A DNA stretch of 64,000 nt from Symbiodinium natans (Eukaryota > Sar > Dinophyceae > Suessiales > Symbiodiniaceae). The DNA lies in assembly GCA_905221605.1 (NCBI GenBank), contig CAJNDS010002095.1:202501-266500 (forward strand), given 5' to 3'. The notes beneath the pieces were generated by a model. That model worked only from the letters and a program-made list of their open reading frames with translations, did no database searches and was not told the origin of the DNA. Positions 1 through 8,084 of the stretch are shown here, piece by piece; within the stretch, counting starts at the first letter, position 1, and each line of letters begins with the position of its first letter. Made by a program: the position numbers and the translations under genes.

Positions 1-69
1 TGGGAGGACTTAGGGGACTTATACGTGCAGTTATAGTTGGGGTTATATAAGTACCCTGAACCTCCAAGT
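1..69. repeat. End fragment of inverted-repeat element family F6
   Basis: This segment resembles the right half of the complete element at 12922-13042: an acttaggggactt-like stretch, a gttata motif, then an end close to AAGTACC..CCTCCAAG. The window edge cuts its left half. It is non-coding and probably the remnant of a small non-autonomous or introner-like element. Confidence 0.45.
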
Positions 70-169
70 AGACCCTAAACCCCCAGGCCCCTAGGCCCGC
101 AGCCTTTGCTCCCTAAACCCCAATACAAAGACTCCTCAGCCCTGAGCCCTAAAGTCTTACATCCCAATT

Positions 170-281
170 AGGGTTTAGGGTTTAGGGTTTAGGGTTTAGG
201 GTTTAGGGTTTAGGGTTTAGGGTTTAGGGTTTAGGGTTTAGGGTCTAAGTAGGGTTTCTGGTTTAGGGTTTAGGGTTCTTT
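170..281 (+). repeat. Interstitial telomere-type array (TTTAGGG)n
   Basis: About ten nearly perfect TTTAGGG units, then decayed copies. It is the first of several dozen such arrays in the window. It sits well inside non-repetitive sequence and is not at a chromosome end as far as this window shows. Confidence 0.95.
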
Positions 282-445
282 AAATGCAGGGGCAACAGAT
301 GATTACAAATAACCCGAAACCCTACACCCCCAATCCTGAACCCCGCACCCCAAGCCCTAAAGCCCGAAACCCCAAACCATCCCTGAACCTTAAACCCTGA
401 AAACCTAAACCCTAAACCCTAAACCCTAAACCCTAAACCAAGGGG

Positions 446-553
446 CGACTGCAGGGCACCAAGGGCGACTGCAGCCCAAGTCCGACGATGAGAAACAGCA
501 GCGCCGTAAGTCGGGAGCGCCACACCTGGGTTGTGTGCTTCCAGGATCGGGTG
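446..553 (+). CDS. Candidate exon island, plus strand, unknown product
   Basis: A GC-rich island bounded by CCCTAAA on the left and TTTAGGG on the right. One plus frame is open throughout and includes the hydrophilic stretch PKSDDEKQQRRKSG. A GTAAGT at 506-511 could instead be a splice donor. The island contains a near-exact 14-bp tandem duplication (gcgactgcag motif, 450-481). It has no recognisable domain. It is placed with the plus-strand islands at 2211-3890 only because of strand and proximity. Confidence 0.35.
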
Positions 554-810
554 GGGTTTAGGGTTTAGGGTTTAAGGGTTTAGAGTTTAGGGTTTAAGGG
601 TTGAAGGGTTTAAGGGTTTAAGGGCTTAAGGGTTTAAGGGTCGAAGGGTCGTAGGGTCTAAGGGTTTGATTAAGGTTTAAGGGTTTAAGGGTTAAGGGTT
701 CTGAGGGGTTTCAGGGGTTCCTAAACCGCTGAACCCTCCTCCCCCCCCCCACTGCAGACACCCCAAACCCTAAACCTTTTCCCTAATCCCTAAACCCTAA
801 ACCCTAAAGC
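554..810. repeat. Decayed telomere-type repeats
   Basis: The segment holds TTTAGGG and TTTAAGGG/TCGAAGGG variants (554-712), then C-rich sequence and CCCTAAA copies (770-808). No gene is visible. The variants show point-mutational decay of an originally homogeneous array. Confidence 0.8.
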
Positions 811-943
811 AGCCCAAGGGGCCCATCGGATGCGGCAGGACCTCGGCTGTGCTTTGGCAGGGAGCGAACGTTTAGCTGTTTCAGGGTCTTAGGGGCTGAA
901 TACCCTAGCCCCAAAATGGTTAACCTTTTGGTTTTTAGTAGAC

Positions 944-1035
944 ATATATACACATATATATATATATACATACATACAGACATACATGTATGCATGTATC
1001 ACACATATATATACATATATATATATATATGTTAT
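944..1035. repeat. AT microsatellite (TA/ATAC)n
   Basis: Alternating TA and TACA runs occupy this stretch. Small ORFs here encode only Tyr/Ile/His repeats and are not genes. Confidence 0.85.
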
Positions 1036-1308
1036 GTATATATTTCTGTTTATATACCAAAAAGTTCACGGCTACTACCCAGCCCCTAAGGGTGCTAGGG
1101 TGGGGCATCATATGGAATTTAGAGTTTCGGGTTCGGGGTTTGGTTGGGGGCTTGTCGGTGGGTGTTCAGGGTTTAGTGTTTGAGGGTCCAAGGTTTAGTT
1201 TAGGGTTCAGTTGTAGGGCTTAAGACGAGGCCTATGCGCGCTTTTGAAATTTCAGAGGTTGGTTGAAAGGGAAGTGTGGACATTTTCGTGCTCCTAAGCA
1301 CTCTAAAC

Positions 1309-1450
1309 CCGCGCTCAACAAGCTTTGTGAGGATGTGGACGTGGCCTCGCTTAGACATGTTCCGCCGTCTCCACTTGCGCAGTTCGCAGCACACGTGCTG
1401 CGAAATCACATCTGCCAGGTATGGCAGGTTCGAAGACATCAGCAGCAGGT
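1309..1450. CDS. Candidate exon island, strand undecided
   Basis: This 142-bp island is open on both strands. The plus frame includes LCEDVDVASLRHVPPSP and ends before CAG|GTCTAAAG. The minus frame includes NLPYLADVISQHVCCELR, starts after CTTTAG and ends before a GTTTAG donor. Both look protein-like, so the strand cannot be set by eye. Neighbouring islands favour plus. The product is unknown. Confidence 0.35.
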
Positions 1451-1811
1451 CTAAAGCCTAAACCCTGAACCCTAAACTGTAACGGCCGCCGCATGAAACG
1501 GTGCAAACCAGCCGCTTCTTTTGAAGGAGATTCCTCCCAAAGGAGCCTCTATTCCCCCATCGGACATGGTGACCTCAAGCCTAAACCCTGAGCTACTCTT
1601 TTCTTAGGAACCCCAGAATATATGAGAAAAAAATAATCCCTGTATCCTGTAAGGAAGAATATTTGTTGCTCTTTGGGTGGTTCTTAAGAAACCAGTAGTA
1701 AGCCCCTGCACCCCGAACCCCGAACCCGAAAGCCCCGTTCTCATAGGCAGCTGTTCAAATCAACATTTTCCACAGGGACCCTTGATCGGTGGCTCAGCTG
1801 CGTTGTCCAGT

Positions 1812-1890
1812 ACCTAGGGGGACTACAGGTTAACATTTGGGTTCCAAAGGGGATTCTATTACCCCAAAAAGGCTAAATGTTACCTACTCC
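1812..1890. mobile_element. Inverted-repeat element, family F2
   Basis: Terminal inverted repeats AGGTTAACATTT and AAATGTTACCT enclose about 35 bp of unique sequence. A related copy lies at 61091-61165 with AGGGTAACCTTTAG and CTAAAGGTTACCT. No coding capacity; MITE-like or introner-like. Confidence 0.55.
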
Positions 1891-2019
1891 ACTACTAAAT
1901 CAGGCTCCAGGGTTGTTAAGGGTGGTCAAGCCGTTGCGTGATTGTGTCAGGTGCTCTGCGGGCAGGCAATCCTTCTATAACCTGCAACCCCTGAGATCTT
2001 AAACCCAAACCCTACCTGG

Positions 2020-2204
2020 CCCTAAACCCTAAACCCTAGACCCTAATGTGCCCCCCAACCCCGCAACCCTTTAACCCAGAACTCCTTGCCCTGTCTCTAG
2101 ACTCTAAACCCTAAACCCAATATTCCTAAGCCCTAAATCCTAAACCCTAAACCCTAAACCCTAAACCCTAAACCCTACACCCTAAACCCTAAACCCTAAA
2201 CCCG
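2020..2204 (-). repeat. Interstitial telomere-type array (CCCTAAA)n
   Basis: CCCTAAA units interrupted by decayed copies, most regular at 2140-2200. The array ends directly upstream of a plus-strand acceptor-like TTTTCCAG at about 2203-2210. Confidence 0.9.
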
Positions 2205-2210
2205 ACTTTT

Positions 2211-2280
2211 CCAGGCCCCCAGGCAGATCGCTGGAGTTGTTGAAGGTCTTGCCAAAAAAGAGCAGCAGGAAGCCTTGAAT
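2211..2280 (+). CDS. Candidate exon island, plus strand
   Basis: A TTTTCCAG acceptor-like sequence is followed by an open frame reading PRQIAGVVEGLAKKEQQEAL, which is polar and helix-like. A long decayed TTTAGGG array follows (2287-2490). The product is unknown. The antisense strand is also open, so strand confidence is moderate. Confidence 0.4.
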
Positions 2281-2286
2281 TCGCAT

Positions 2287-2662
2287 TTAGGGCTTAGGGT
2301 CTTAGGATTTTTAGGGTTTTAGGGTTTAGGGTTTAGGGTTGTTGGGCTTTAGGGTTTAGGGCTGAGGGTCTTGGGATTTTTGGCTTTTAGGGTTTCAGGG
2401 TTTAGGGTTTTAGGGGTTTGGGGCTGTTAAGGCTTCAGGGTTTAGGGTGGTTGGGCTTTAGGGTTTCAGGATTTTGGGGTTTAGGGTACCCTCTCTCGGG
2501 GTGCCTACAATCAAGACTGTAGCTTTTCGGGGTATGTTAGGGGTACCCCTCTTGCCCAGATCCCGTTCACATAGACATCTGCATGGCAGGGGACGGGGTT
2601 TAGGGTTCAGGGTTCAGGGTTCAGGGTTTAGGGTTTAGGGTTTAGGGTTTAGGGTTTAGGGC
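2287..2662 (+). repeat. Decayed TTTAGGG tracts with a short island
   Basis: Diverged TTTAGGG repeats at 2287-2490 and a cleaner array at 2596-2662 flank about 100 bp of unique sequence in which I see no convincing coding frame. Confidence 0.8.
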
Positions 2663-2692
2663 TAATCCTTAACCAGGTGGTTTTCGCCTTAC

Positions 2693-2785
2693 ACAACCCG
2701 CAGAGCCGCCATTCTTATTATTGGAACCCCCGAAACAAGAGCCACTCAATGTTCGGAGCCCATTGAAGCACGTGGGCACAGCAGC
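2693..2785 (+). CDS. Candidate exon island, plus strand
   Basis: The open plus frame includes EPPFLLLEPPKQEPLNVRSP and ends before CAGCAG|GTCTCC. Upstream is CAACCCGCAG, a possible acceptor. A CCCTAAA array follows. The product is not recognised. Confidence 0.35.
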
Positions 2786-3002
2786 AGGTCTCCCTAAACC
2801 CGAAACCCTAAACCCTAAACCCTAAACCCTACACTATAAACCCTAAACCCCAAAACCCTGAATAAAGTCAAGGACCAATGAAGGTACAGAAGACTGACGG
2901 CATGGGGTTGTACAGGGTTTGAGAACTCCGTTTGTAAGCAAGCAAGCAAGCTTGGGTTTAGGGTTTAGAGATTAGGGTTTAGGGTTTATGGTTTCTTGGT
3001 CT

Positions 3003-3060
3003 TAGTCTTAGGGTAGCTTCATGGTCCCTTAGTATGGGCCCTTCATGGGCTTCGGGCTTA
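3003..3060. mobile_element. Fragment of inverted-repeat element family F5
   Basis: It contains TCTTAGGGTAGCTTCATGG followed by TCCCTTAGTATGGGCCC, matching one end of the elements at 13714-13910, 33612-33668 and 37456-37612. Only one end is present here; TTTAGGG-type sequence follows. Confidence 0.5.
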
Positions 3061-3172
3061 GGGTTTAGGCTTTGAGTCATATACCCCCTATATATATATA
3101 TGCTAAACAATATATATATATATATATTGTGTATCCCAAGGGCCTGAATCTACCCTTAGACTTTGAGACGAG

Positions 3173-3514
3173 ATGCAAAGGCCTAGAAGCGTGCCTCTGG
3201 CCAAGGACAGTGTGAAGTCACAGAGCCAGACCAAAAGCGGCCACCAGTACCTGGCAGCTGAAGGAGAGACTAAATTCCGGCAAGGAAGAGCAAGTCAAAA
3301 ACAGCTTGGGTTTAGGGTTTAGGGTTTAGGGTTTAGGGTTTAGGGTTTAGGGTTTAGCGTTTAGGGTTTAGGGTTAGGGTTTAGGGTTTAGGGTTCCCCA
3401 AATCTCACTTCAGGTGCAGAGGTTGTGCGTTCCAACAACTTCGGAAAGCCTACGAAAGCCCAGGCAATTCATGAACTAGGTGCCCTATGCGCCCTCCCTA
3501 TAGAAGTCTTCGAG
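3173..3514 (+). CDS. Two plus-strand exons split by a telomere-repeat intron
   Basis: Exon 1 (about 3173-3308) reads in frame through KDSVKSQSQTK and ends at SQKQL plus one base. Exon 2 (3414-3514) supplies two bases and continues AEVVRSNNFGKPTKAQA to PIEVFE. The intervening ~105 nt is almost all TTTAGGG (3310-3394) plus a short pyrimidine-rich tail ending in CTTCAG|G. The donor GTTTAG is itself part of the telomere repeat. Phase is preserved across the junction and the antisense of exon 2 has stops, so this is one of the best-supported splice pairs. The start of exon 1 is uncertain, and no known domain is seen. Confidence 0.5.
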
Positions 3515-3534
3515 GGTTTAGGTAAGAACCTTAC

Positions 3535-3600
3535 ACCCTGAACCCTAAAAAACCCTAACAACCCTAAACCCTAAACGATAAACCCTAAATCCTAAACCTC
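3535..3600 (-). repeat. CCCTAAA array, decayed
   Basis: A short CCCTAAA tract with substitutions, downstream of the exon ending at 3514 and before the next island. Confidence 0.8.
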
Positions 3601-3624
3601 AATCCGCAAACCCCTTGGCTGCGG

Positions 3625-3890
3625 CCGCGTGTCAGCATCGTCAGCTTCTTCCGCCTTATCTTCGAGTCACTGCAAAAGATACGAGTGGGTTTAGGGTTTA
3701 GGGTTTAGGGTTAGGGCCCTCGCCTTATCCATCAGGCTTAGGGTTTGGGTTGCTACCGCGGGTTTAGGGTTTAGGATGTAGGGTTTAGGGTTTGGGGTTT
3801 AGGGATCCTTTCCTCGCAGGCCCGTCGTCTTCTTCATGTCTGTGGGCGCGCTAGGGTCTCAGGGGCACCTGCACCATTCGAAACCCTAAA
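3625..3890 (+). CDS. Candidate exon islands continuing the plus-strand gene
   Basis: Two islands are separated by TTTAGGG sequence. The first (about 3628-3690) reads RVSIVSFFRLIFESLQKIRV. The second follows a CCTCGCAG acceptor at 3811-3818 and reads PVVFFMSVGALGSQGHLHHS. Hydrophobic segments suggest a membrane or buried region. The junction phase between them was not resolved, so a small intermediate exon may be missing. The product is unknown. Confidence 0.35.
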
Positions 3891-4147
3891 CCCTAAACCC
3901 TAAACCCCAAACCCTAAACCCTAAACCATATGGTTTAGGACTCGTACCTCCCAAGGTTGTACCCCTAAAATATTCCCTTTATATACTCCTTGGCCCTTTT
4001 CTATTGCCTTCGAAAACTTAAAACAGGGTCCCCAAACCCCTGGGTACAGCCTTAGGGAATCCGTGGTAGACTCCCCTGATCGCAACGCGTTCTGTCCGGA
4101 CTTTGCCCGACCCCTGCCTACGTACTTCTTGTTGCTACCCTACACGA

Positions 4148-4268
4148 TTACTAGACCCAGGAGTAACCTAGGAATAAAAAAAGGGTACCCTTTTTGGATA
4201 AGGGGATTCCAAGGGAACCCCAACCCCAAAAAAAAAGGAAATCAGGGCCTACTCCGGGTCTTGGTAGC
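4148..4268. mobile_element. Inverted-repeat element, family F3
   Basis: ACTAGACCCAGGAGTAACC at the left is complemented by ACTCCGGGTCTTGGTA at the right. The interior carries A-runs and a GGGAACCCCAACCCC motif. Related copies lie at 56899-57118 and about 61718-61835. The ORF reading through it is a by-product. Confidence 0.5.
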
Positions 4269-4466
4269 CCTACCCCCTAAACCCCTAAACCCCTAAACCC
4301 CTAAACCCCTCAACCCCTCAACCCCTCAACCCCTCAACCCCTCAACCCCTAAACCCCTAAACCCCTAAACCCCTAAACCCCTAAACCCCTAAACCCCTAA
4401 ACCCCTAAACCCCTAAACCCCTAAACCCCTAAACCCCTAAACCCCAAACCCGCAACCCTAAACCCT
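4266..4466 (-). repeat. Octamer variant array CCCCTAAA / CCCCTCAA
   Basis: About 22 units of an 8-bp derivative of the telomere heptamer. A homogeneous block of CCCCTCAA lies between two blocks of CCCCTAAA. The internal homogeneity of each variant indicates local amplification after the mutation. It lies between the convergent plus gene (to about 3.9 kb) and minus gene (ending 4604). Confidence 0.9.
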
Positions 4467-4603
4467 CAAAAAGTAAACTAGATGATTCGGGAATATGGTC
4501 AGAGAGAAGAAACCGCAACCAAACTAAGCTCTTCACATGGGTCTAAAGGAAGGACCCTACACCCAAAACCTGGGTTTAGGGTTTAGGGTTTACGGTTTAG
4601 GGT

Positions 4604-6499
4604 TTAGGGTTTCGGGCTTAGGGTTTGGGGGTTTCTCTGCCTTTTGACACCACACGTGTGCAGAACAACACGCACATCCATACCATCAAAGCACACGAGA
4701 CCAGTTGGCAAGACCCAAGAATTCCAATCCTGGTGGAACTCGTAGCCGAACATCAAGGACTGCAAGCTGCCAGGCAAGGCCACATTCTTGAAACTCTGAT
4801 TGAATTTGTGGCCGAAGGTCAAGGACTGCAAGCTGCCGGGCCAGACCACATTCTCCAGACTTTGGTTGAAATACTGTCCGAAGCTCAAGAACCGCAAGCT
4901 GCCAGGCAAGGCCACATTCTCCAAGCTCTGATTGAAGCAGTCTCCGAAGCTCAATGATTGCAAGTCGGCAGGCAAGGCCACATTCTCCAAGCTCTGGTTG
5001 AAAGACTGGCCGAAGCTCAAGGACTGCAAGCTGTCAGGCAAAGTCACATTCTCCAAGCTCTGGTTGAAGCCGTAGCCAAATCTCAAGGACTGCAAGCTGC
5101 CAGGCAAGGCCACATTTTCCAAACTCTGGTTGAAAGACTGGCCGAAGCTCAAGGACTGCAAGCTGTCAGGCAAAGTCACATTCTCCAAGCTCTGGTTGAA
5201 CCTGTAGCCGAAGCTCAGGGACTGCAAACTGCCAGGCAAGGCCACATTCTCCAAACTTTGGTTGAACCGGTAGCCGAAGCTCAATGACTGTAACTTGCCT
5301 GGCAAAACCACATTCTCCAAACTGTGGTTGAAATTGTGGCCGAAGCTCAAGGACTGCAAGCTGCCAGGCAACGCCACATTTTCCAAACTCTGATTGAACT
5401 GGTGGCCGAAGGTCAAGGACTGCAAGCTGCCAGGCCAGACCACATTCTCCAAGCTCTGATTAAAGCAGTCTCCGAAGCTTAAGGATTGCAAGTCGTCAGG
5501 AAAGGCCACATTCTCTAAGCTCTGATTGAAGCAGTCTCCGAAGCTCACGGACTTCAAGTTGTCAGGCAAGGCCACATTCTCCAAACTCTGGTCGAACCTG
5601 CAGCCGAACGTCAAGGACTGTAAGCCGCCTGGGAAGGCCATGTTCTCCAAGCTGTGGTTGAACCCGTAGCCGAAGCTCATGGACTGCAAGCTGCCTGGCA
5701 AGGCCACACACTCCAAACTCCGGTTGAATCCGGCTCCGAAGCTCAAAGACTGCAAGCTGCCGGGAAAAGCAACATTCTCCAAGCTCTGATTGAAGCAGCT
5801 TCCGAAGCTCAAGGACTGCAAGCTGACCGGCAAGGCCACATTTTCCAAACTCTGGTTGAACTGGTGGCCGAAGCTGACGGACTGCAAGCCAGTAGGCAAA
5901 GCCACATTCACCAAACTCTGGTTGAAAGACTGGCCGAAGCTGAAGGACTGCAAGCTGTCAGGCAAAGTCACATTCTCCAAGCTCTGGTTGAAGCCGTAGC
6001 CAAATCTCAAGGACTGCAAGCTGCCAGGCAAGGCCACATTTTCCAAACTCTGGTTGAAAGACTGGCCGAACATCAAGGACTGCAAGCTGCCAGGCAAGGG
6101 CACATTCTCCAAACTCTGGTTGAACCAGTAGCCGAAGCTCAAGCACTGCAAGCTACCAGGCAAGGCCACATTCTCCAAACTCTGATTGAAATTGTGGCCG
6201 AAGCTCAAGGACTGCAAGCTGCCAGGCAAGGCCACATTGTCCAAGCTCTGGTTGAATTCGACTCCGAAGCTCAAAGACCGCAAGCTGCCAGGCAAAGCAA
6301 CATTCTCCAAACTCCGGTCGAAATCGTCGCCGAACGCCAATGACTGCAAGCGCTTTGGCAGCTCAACATTCTCCAGTGTCCAGTAATCACCCTCCAGTCT
6401 CAGCGAAGAGATTGCGTCCTTTGCATCTATGTCCATCCCGCTCAGGCGTTCGCCGCCACAGGCTCGCAGAAACGCAGCTGCTGCGTGCCCTGCACCAAC
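4604..6499 (-). CDS. FNIP-repeat protein, large terminal exon
   Basis: The longest reading frame in the window. It is open from an acceptor-like GCTAG|GTTGG (first codon ends at 6499) to a TAA at 4604-4606; an internal ATG lies at 6436. From about residue 25 of the ATG form it has 25 complete 22-residue repeats plus a partial one, with consensus LPGSLQSLSFGxxFNQSLEN. This matches the FNIP repeat (Pfam PF05725) known from Dictyostelium and giant viruses, whose likely role is protein binding through a leucine-rich-repeat-like fold. Near-identical repeat triplets recur (DNA about 4958-5120 and 5927-6090), indicating recent internal duplication. The last residues (NPQTLSPKP) and the stop are encoded by telomere-like repeat. 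The opposite-strand ORFs here are shadows. Target and cellular location are unknown. Confidence 0.9.
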   Translation of the reverse strand, partial: VGAGHAAAAFLRACGGERLSGMDIDAKDAISSLRLEGDYWTLENVELPKRLQSLAFGDDFDRSLENVALPGSLRSLSFGVEFNQSLDNVALPGSLQSLSFGHNFNQSLENVALPGSLQCLSFGYWFNQSLENVPLPGSLQSLMFGQSFNQSLENVALPGSLQSLRFGYGFNQSLENVTLPDSLQSFSFGQSFNQSLVNVALPTGLQSVSFGHQFNQSLENVALPVSLQSLSFGSCFNQSLENVAFPGSLQSLSFGAGFNRSLECVALPGSLQSMSFGYGFNHSLENMAFPGGLQSLTFGCRFDQSLENVALPDNLKSVSFGDCFNQSLENVAFPDDLQSLSFGDCFNQSLENVVWPGSLQSLTFGHQFNQSLENVALPGSLQSLSFGHNFNHSLENVVLPGKLQSLSFGYRFNQSLENVALPGSLQSLSFGYRFNQSLENVTLPDSLQSLSFGQSFNQSLENVALPGSLQSLRFGYGFNQSLENVTLPDSLQSLSFGQSFNQSLENVALPADLQSLSFGDCFNQSLENVALPGSLRFLSFGQYFNQSLENVVWPGSLQSLTFGHKFNQSFKNVALPGSLQSLMFGYEFHQDWNSWVLPTGLVCFDGMDVRVVLHTCGVKRQRNPQTLSPKP

Positions 6500-6589
6500 C
6501 TAGCTTGGCGCACCACACCCTCTGAAACAATCCTGAATATAGGGCCCTCATACACTCAAACAGGGGAAACACAAGTATCGAAGGGCAAC

Positions 6590-7367
6590 CTGTTGAACCA
6601 CATACGTGATGACGTCGCCCTGAACTTGCTCCAACGGCAGCATGGCATCGTCCAGGGCAAGGCCACCAGCTGTCAGGACAAGCGTGCCACCTAACCTCCG
6701 GGTTTAGGGTTTAGGGGTTTAGGGGTTAGGGCTTAGGGTTTAGGGTTTCGGGCTTATAGGGTTTAGGGTTTATAGGGTTTAAGGTTTATAGGGTTTAGGT
6801 TTTAGGGTTCAGGGTACCCTCTAAAAAAATATTCACAAACTTCATCCTCGTAAACCTGATAAGGGGACTTAATCAACATTCTTCATATCCCAAGGGCTGC
6901 CGAGTGGCCGCAGGCCGATCCGTCCTGCGACGCTCCTGCGCAAGTCTTCCACGGTCCTTGGGGACGAAACGAACCCTAAAATGGGGGGGTCATATATCCT
7001 GACTACTATAATTCCGATTAAGGTAGCTGAACCATAAACCCTTCTAGGGTTCATGTCGTCCCCAAGTGTCATGTTGCCTTCAAGAGGAAGCCGGACTTCG
7101 GAACCATCGAGGCCGCAGACCGTCAACTGCCGGCTGCCAGGAAGGCCATCAAACTCCTATACTCCCCTTAGAGCCTTAATAATAAAAACGATATTGTTTA
7201 ATATCCTCTTGGGTTTTGTATAAACAAAATAAAAAAGAAGTCCCAAGGGGGATATAGTCTCGTCAAGGCAGTGATGGAGGACCTCCGGCTCTTCTTGAGA
7301 CAACACGGGAAGCATGGCCCGACATCCGGGTGCGAGGTCGGTCATGGGACCTTCTGCACCTTGCGGC
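6590..7367 (-). CDS. Upstream exons of the FNIP gene: ubiquitin-like domain
   Basis: Four exons join in phase to the FNIP exon: 7367-7262, 7156-7071, 6956-6898 and 6690-6590. The joined reading gives LTVCGLDGSEVRLPLEG, then TVEDLRRSVAGRIGL, then LVLTAGGLALDDAMLPL, and runs into GHAAAAFLRACGGERLSG of the next exon. Order and spacing match a ubiquitin fold (beta hairpin, alpha helix, LIFAGKQL-like strand). Proposed introns are 7261-7157 (GA-AG), 7070-6957 (GA-AG), 6897-6691 (GC-AG, filled with telomere-type repeat) and 6589-6500 (GT-AG). The non-canonical donors fit dinoflagellate splicing. The model is hand-built, and the GC/GA sites are chosen partly for phase. UBL plus FNIP suggests a ubiquitin-system adaptor, which is inference. 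Confidence 0.6.
6701..6820 (+). repeat. TTTAGGG array inside an inferred intron of the FNIP gene
   Basis: Variants include TTTAGGGG and TTTATAGGG. On the gene's sense strand the repeat reads CCCTAAA and abuts the acceptor GGTTAG|GT of the exon starting at 6690. Confidence 0.85.
7157..7261 (-). mobile_element. Introner-like element, family F4, within the FNIP gene
   Basis: The inferred 105-nt intron coincides with a small inverted-repeat element: TATACTCCCCTT at one end and an imperfect complement (CCAAGGGGGATATAGT) at the other, flanked by CTC on both sides. It has an AT-rich centre (gggttttgtataaacaaa). Related copies are at 59817-59917 and 41657-41732. Removing it with a GA donor and TATAG|G acceptor joins the flanking exons in frame. 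Confidence 0.6.
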
Positions 7368-7379
7368 CTAGATTTGGGC

Positions 7380-7508
7380 AACCCTAAACCCTAAACCCTA
7401 AACCCTAAACCCTAAGCTAAACCCTAAACCCTAAACCCTAAACCCTAAACCCTAAACCCTAAACCCTAAACCCTAAACCCTAAACCCTAAACCCTAAACC
7501 CTAAACCC
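7380..7508 (-). repeat. CCCTAAA array, about 18 units
   Basis: A nearly perfect array with one AAGCTAAA interruption near 7412. It lies just upstream (in gene sense) of the exon at 7367-7262, hence within an inferred intron. Confidence 0.95.
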
Positions 7509-7536
7509 GAATGAGCCTTGAACGATTCTGGTTCAC

Positions 7537-7645
7537 ATACCTTCACAGGGACGGGTGTGAAAGGGTATCTAAGCCCTGAACCCTGAAACCCTAATCCCTA
7601 AAACTCTAAAACCCTCATGAATCTTCGGACCTTGCAGAATTGTTG
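7537..7645 (-). CDS. Tentative micro-exons of the FNIP gene
   Basis: Two very short segments can carry the frame between the exon ending at 7681 and the one starting at 7367: about 18 nt near 7612-7629 and about 34 nt near 7537-7572. Together they would read VRRFMR then IPFHTRPCEGM and would deliver the phase needed by the next exon. The lengths are unusually small and the sites were selected for phase, so this is weak. Confidence 0.2.
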
Positions 7646-7680
7646 ATGATTTTAGGGTTTAAGGTTTAGGGTGTAGAGAC

Positions 7681-8042
7681 CTGTGAATGAAGGAGCGCCC
7701 TTTCGTAGGGCTCGCATGCCAGAATTGTACGTGACTTGATCTGAAAAACGTCCAATGGCCGAAGGTCAGGCGCAATCGACTGGACAGGGTTCCTAAAGGG
7801 AGCCAAATTTCATTTAAAGAACCATACATATAAATAAATATATACATATAATATAAAGAACTATACATACACACACATATATATATACATATATATATAC
7901 ACACATATATATATATATGCAAATTCTAGACTAGAGGCAACCACTATACTCATCTCCCTTGTCCAAGTGTCGAAGTATTGCAGAGGATGTGCCAGTCAGT
8001 TTGTATGGATCTGACTTTGCGGGGCCACCACTGCGAAGCACA
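7681..8042 (-). CDS. Two further upstream exons of the minus-strand gene
   Basis: Exon 8042-7957 reads CASQWWPRKVRSIQTDWH and ends two bases into a codon at a GA donor. Exon 7792-7681 starts after CCCTTTAG, supplies one base and reads NPVQSIAPDLRPLDVFQIK to ALLHSQ, ending at a GT donor. The junction is in phase. An AT microsatellite lies in the intron. No domain is recognised. It may be the N-terminal part of the UBL-FNIP protein or a separate gene. Confidence 0.45.
7815..7922. repeat. AT/AC microsatellite
   Basis: ATATAC and ATACAC runs lie within the inferred intron between 7792 and 7957. Confidence 0.85.
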
Positions 8043-8084
8043 CTTAGTCTAAACCCCCTGAACCCTAAACCCTAAACCCTAAAC

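Noticed and set aside
4625-6343. Plus-strand repetitive ORFs with QGHILQTLVE units
   Set aside because: Antisense shadows of the FNIP repeats, broken into several pieces by stops while the minus frame is continuous.
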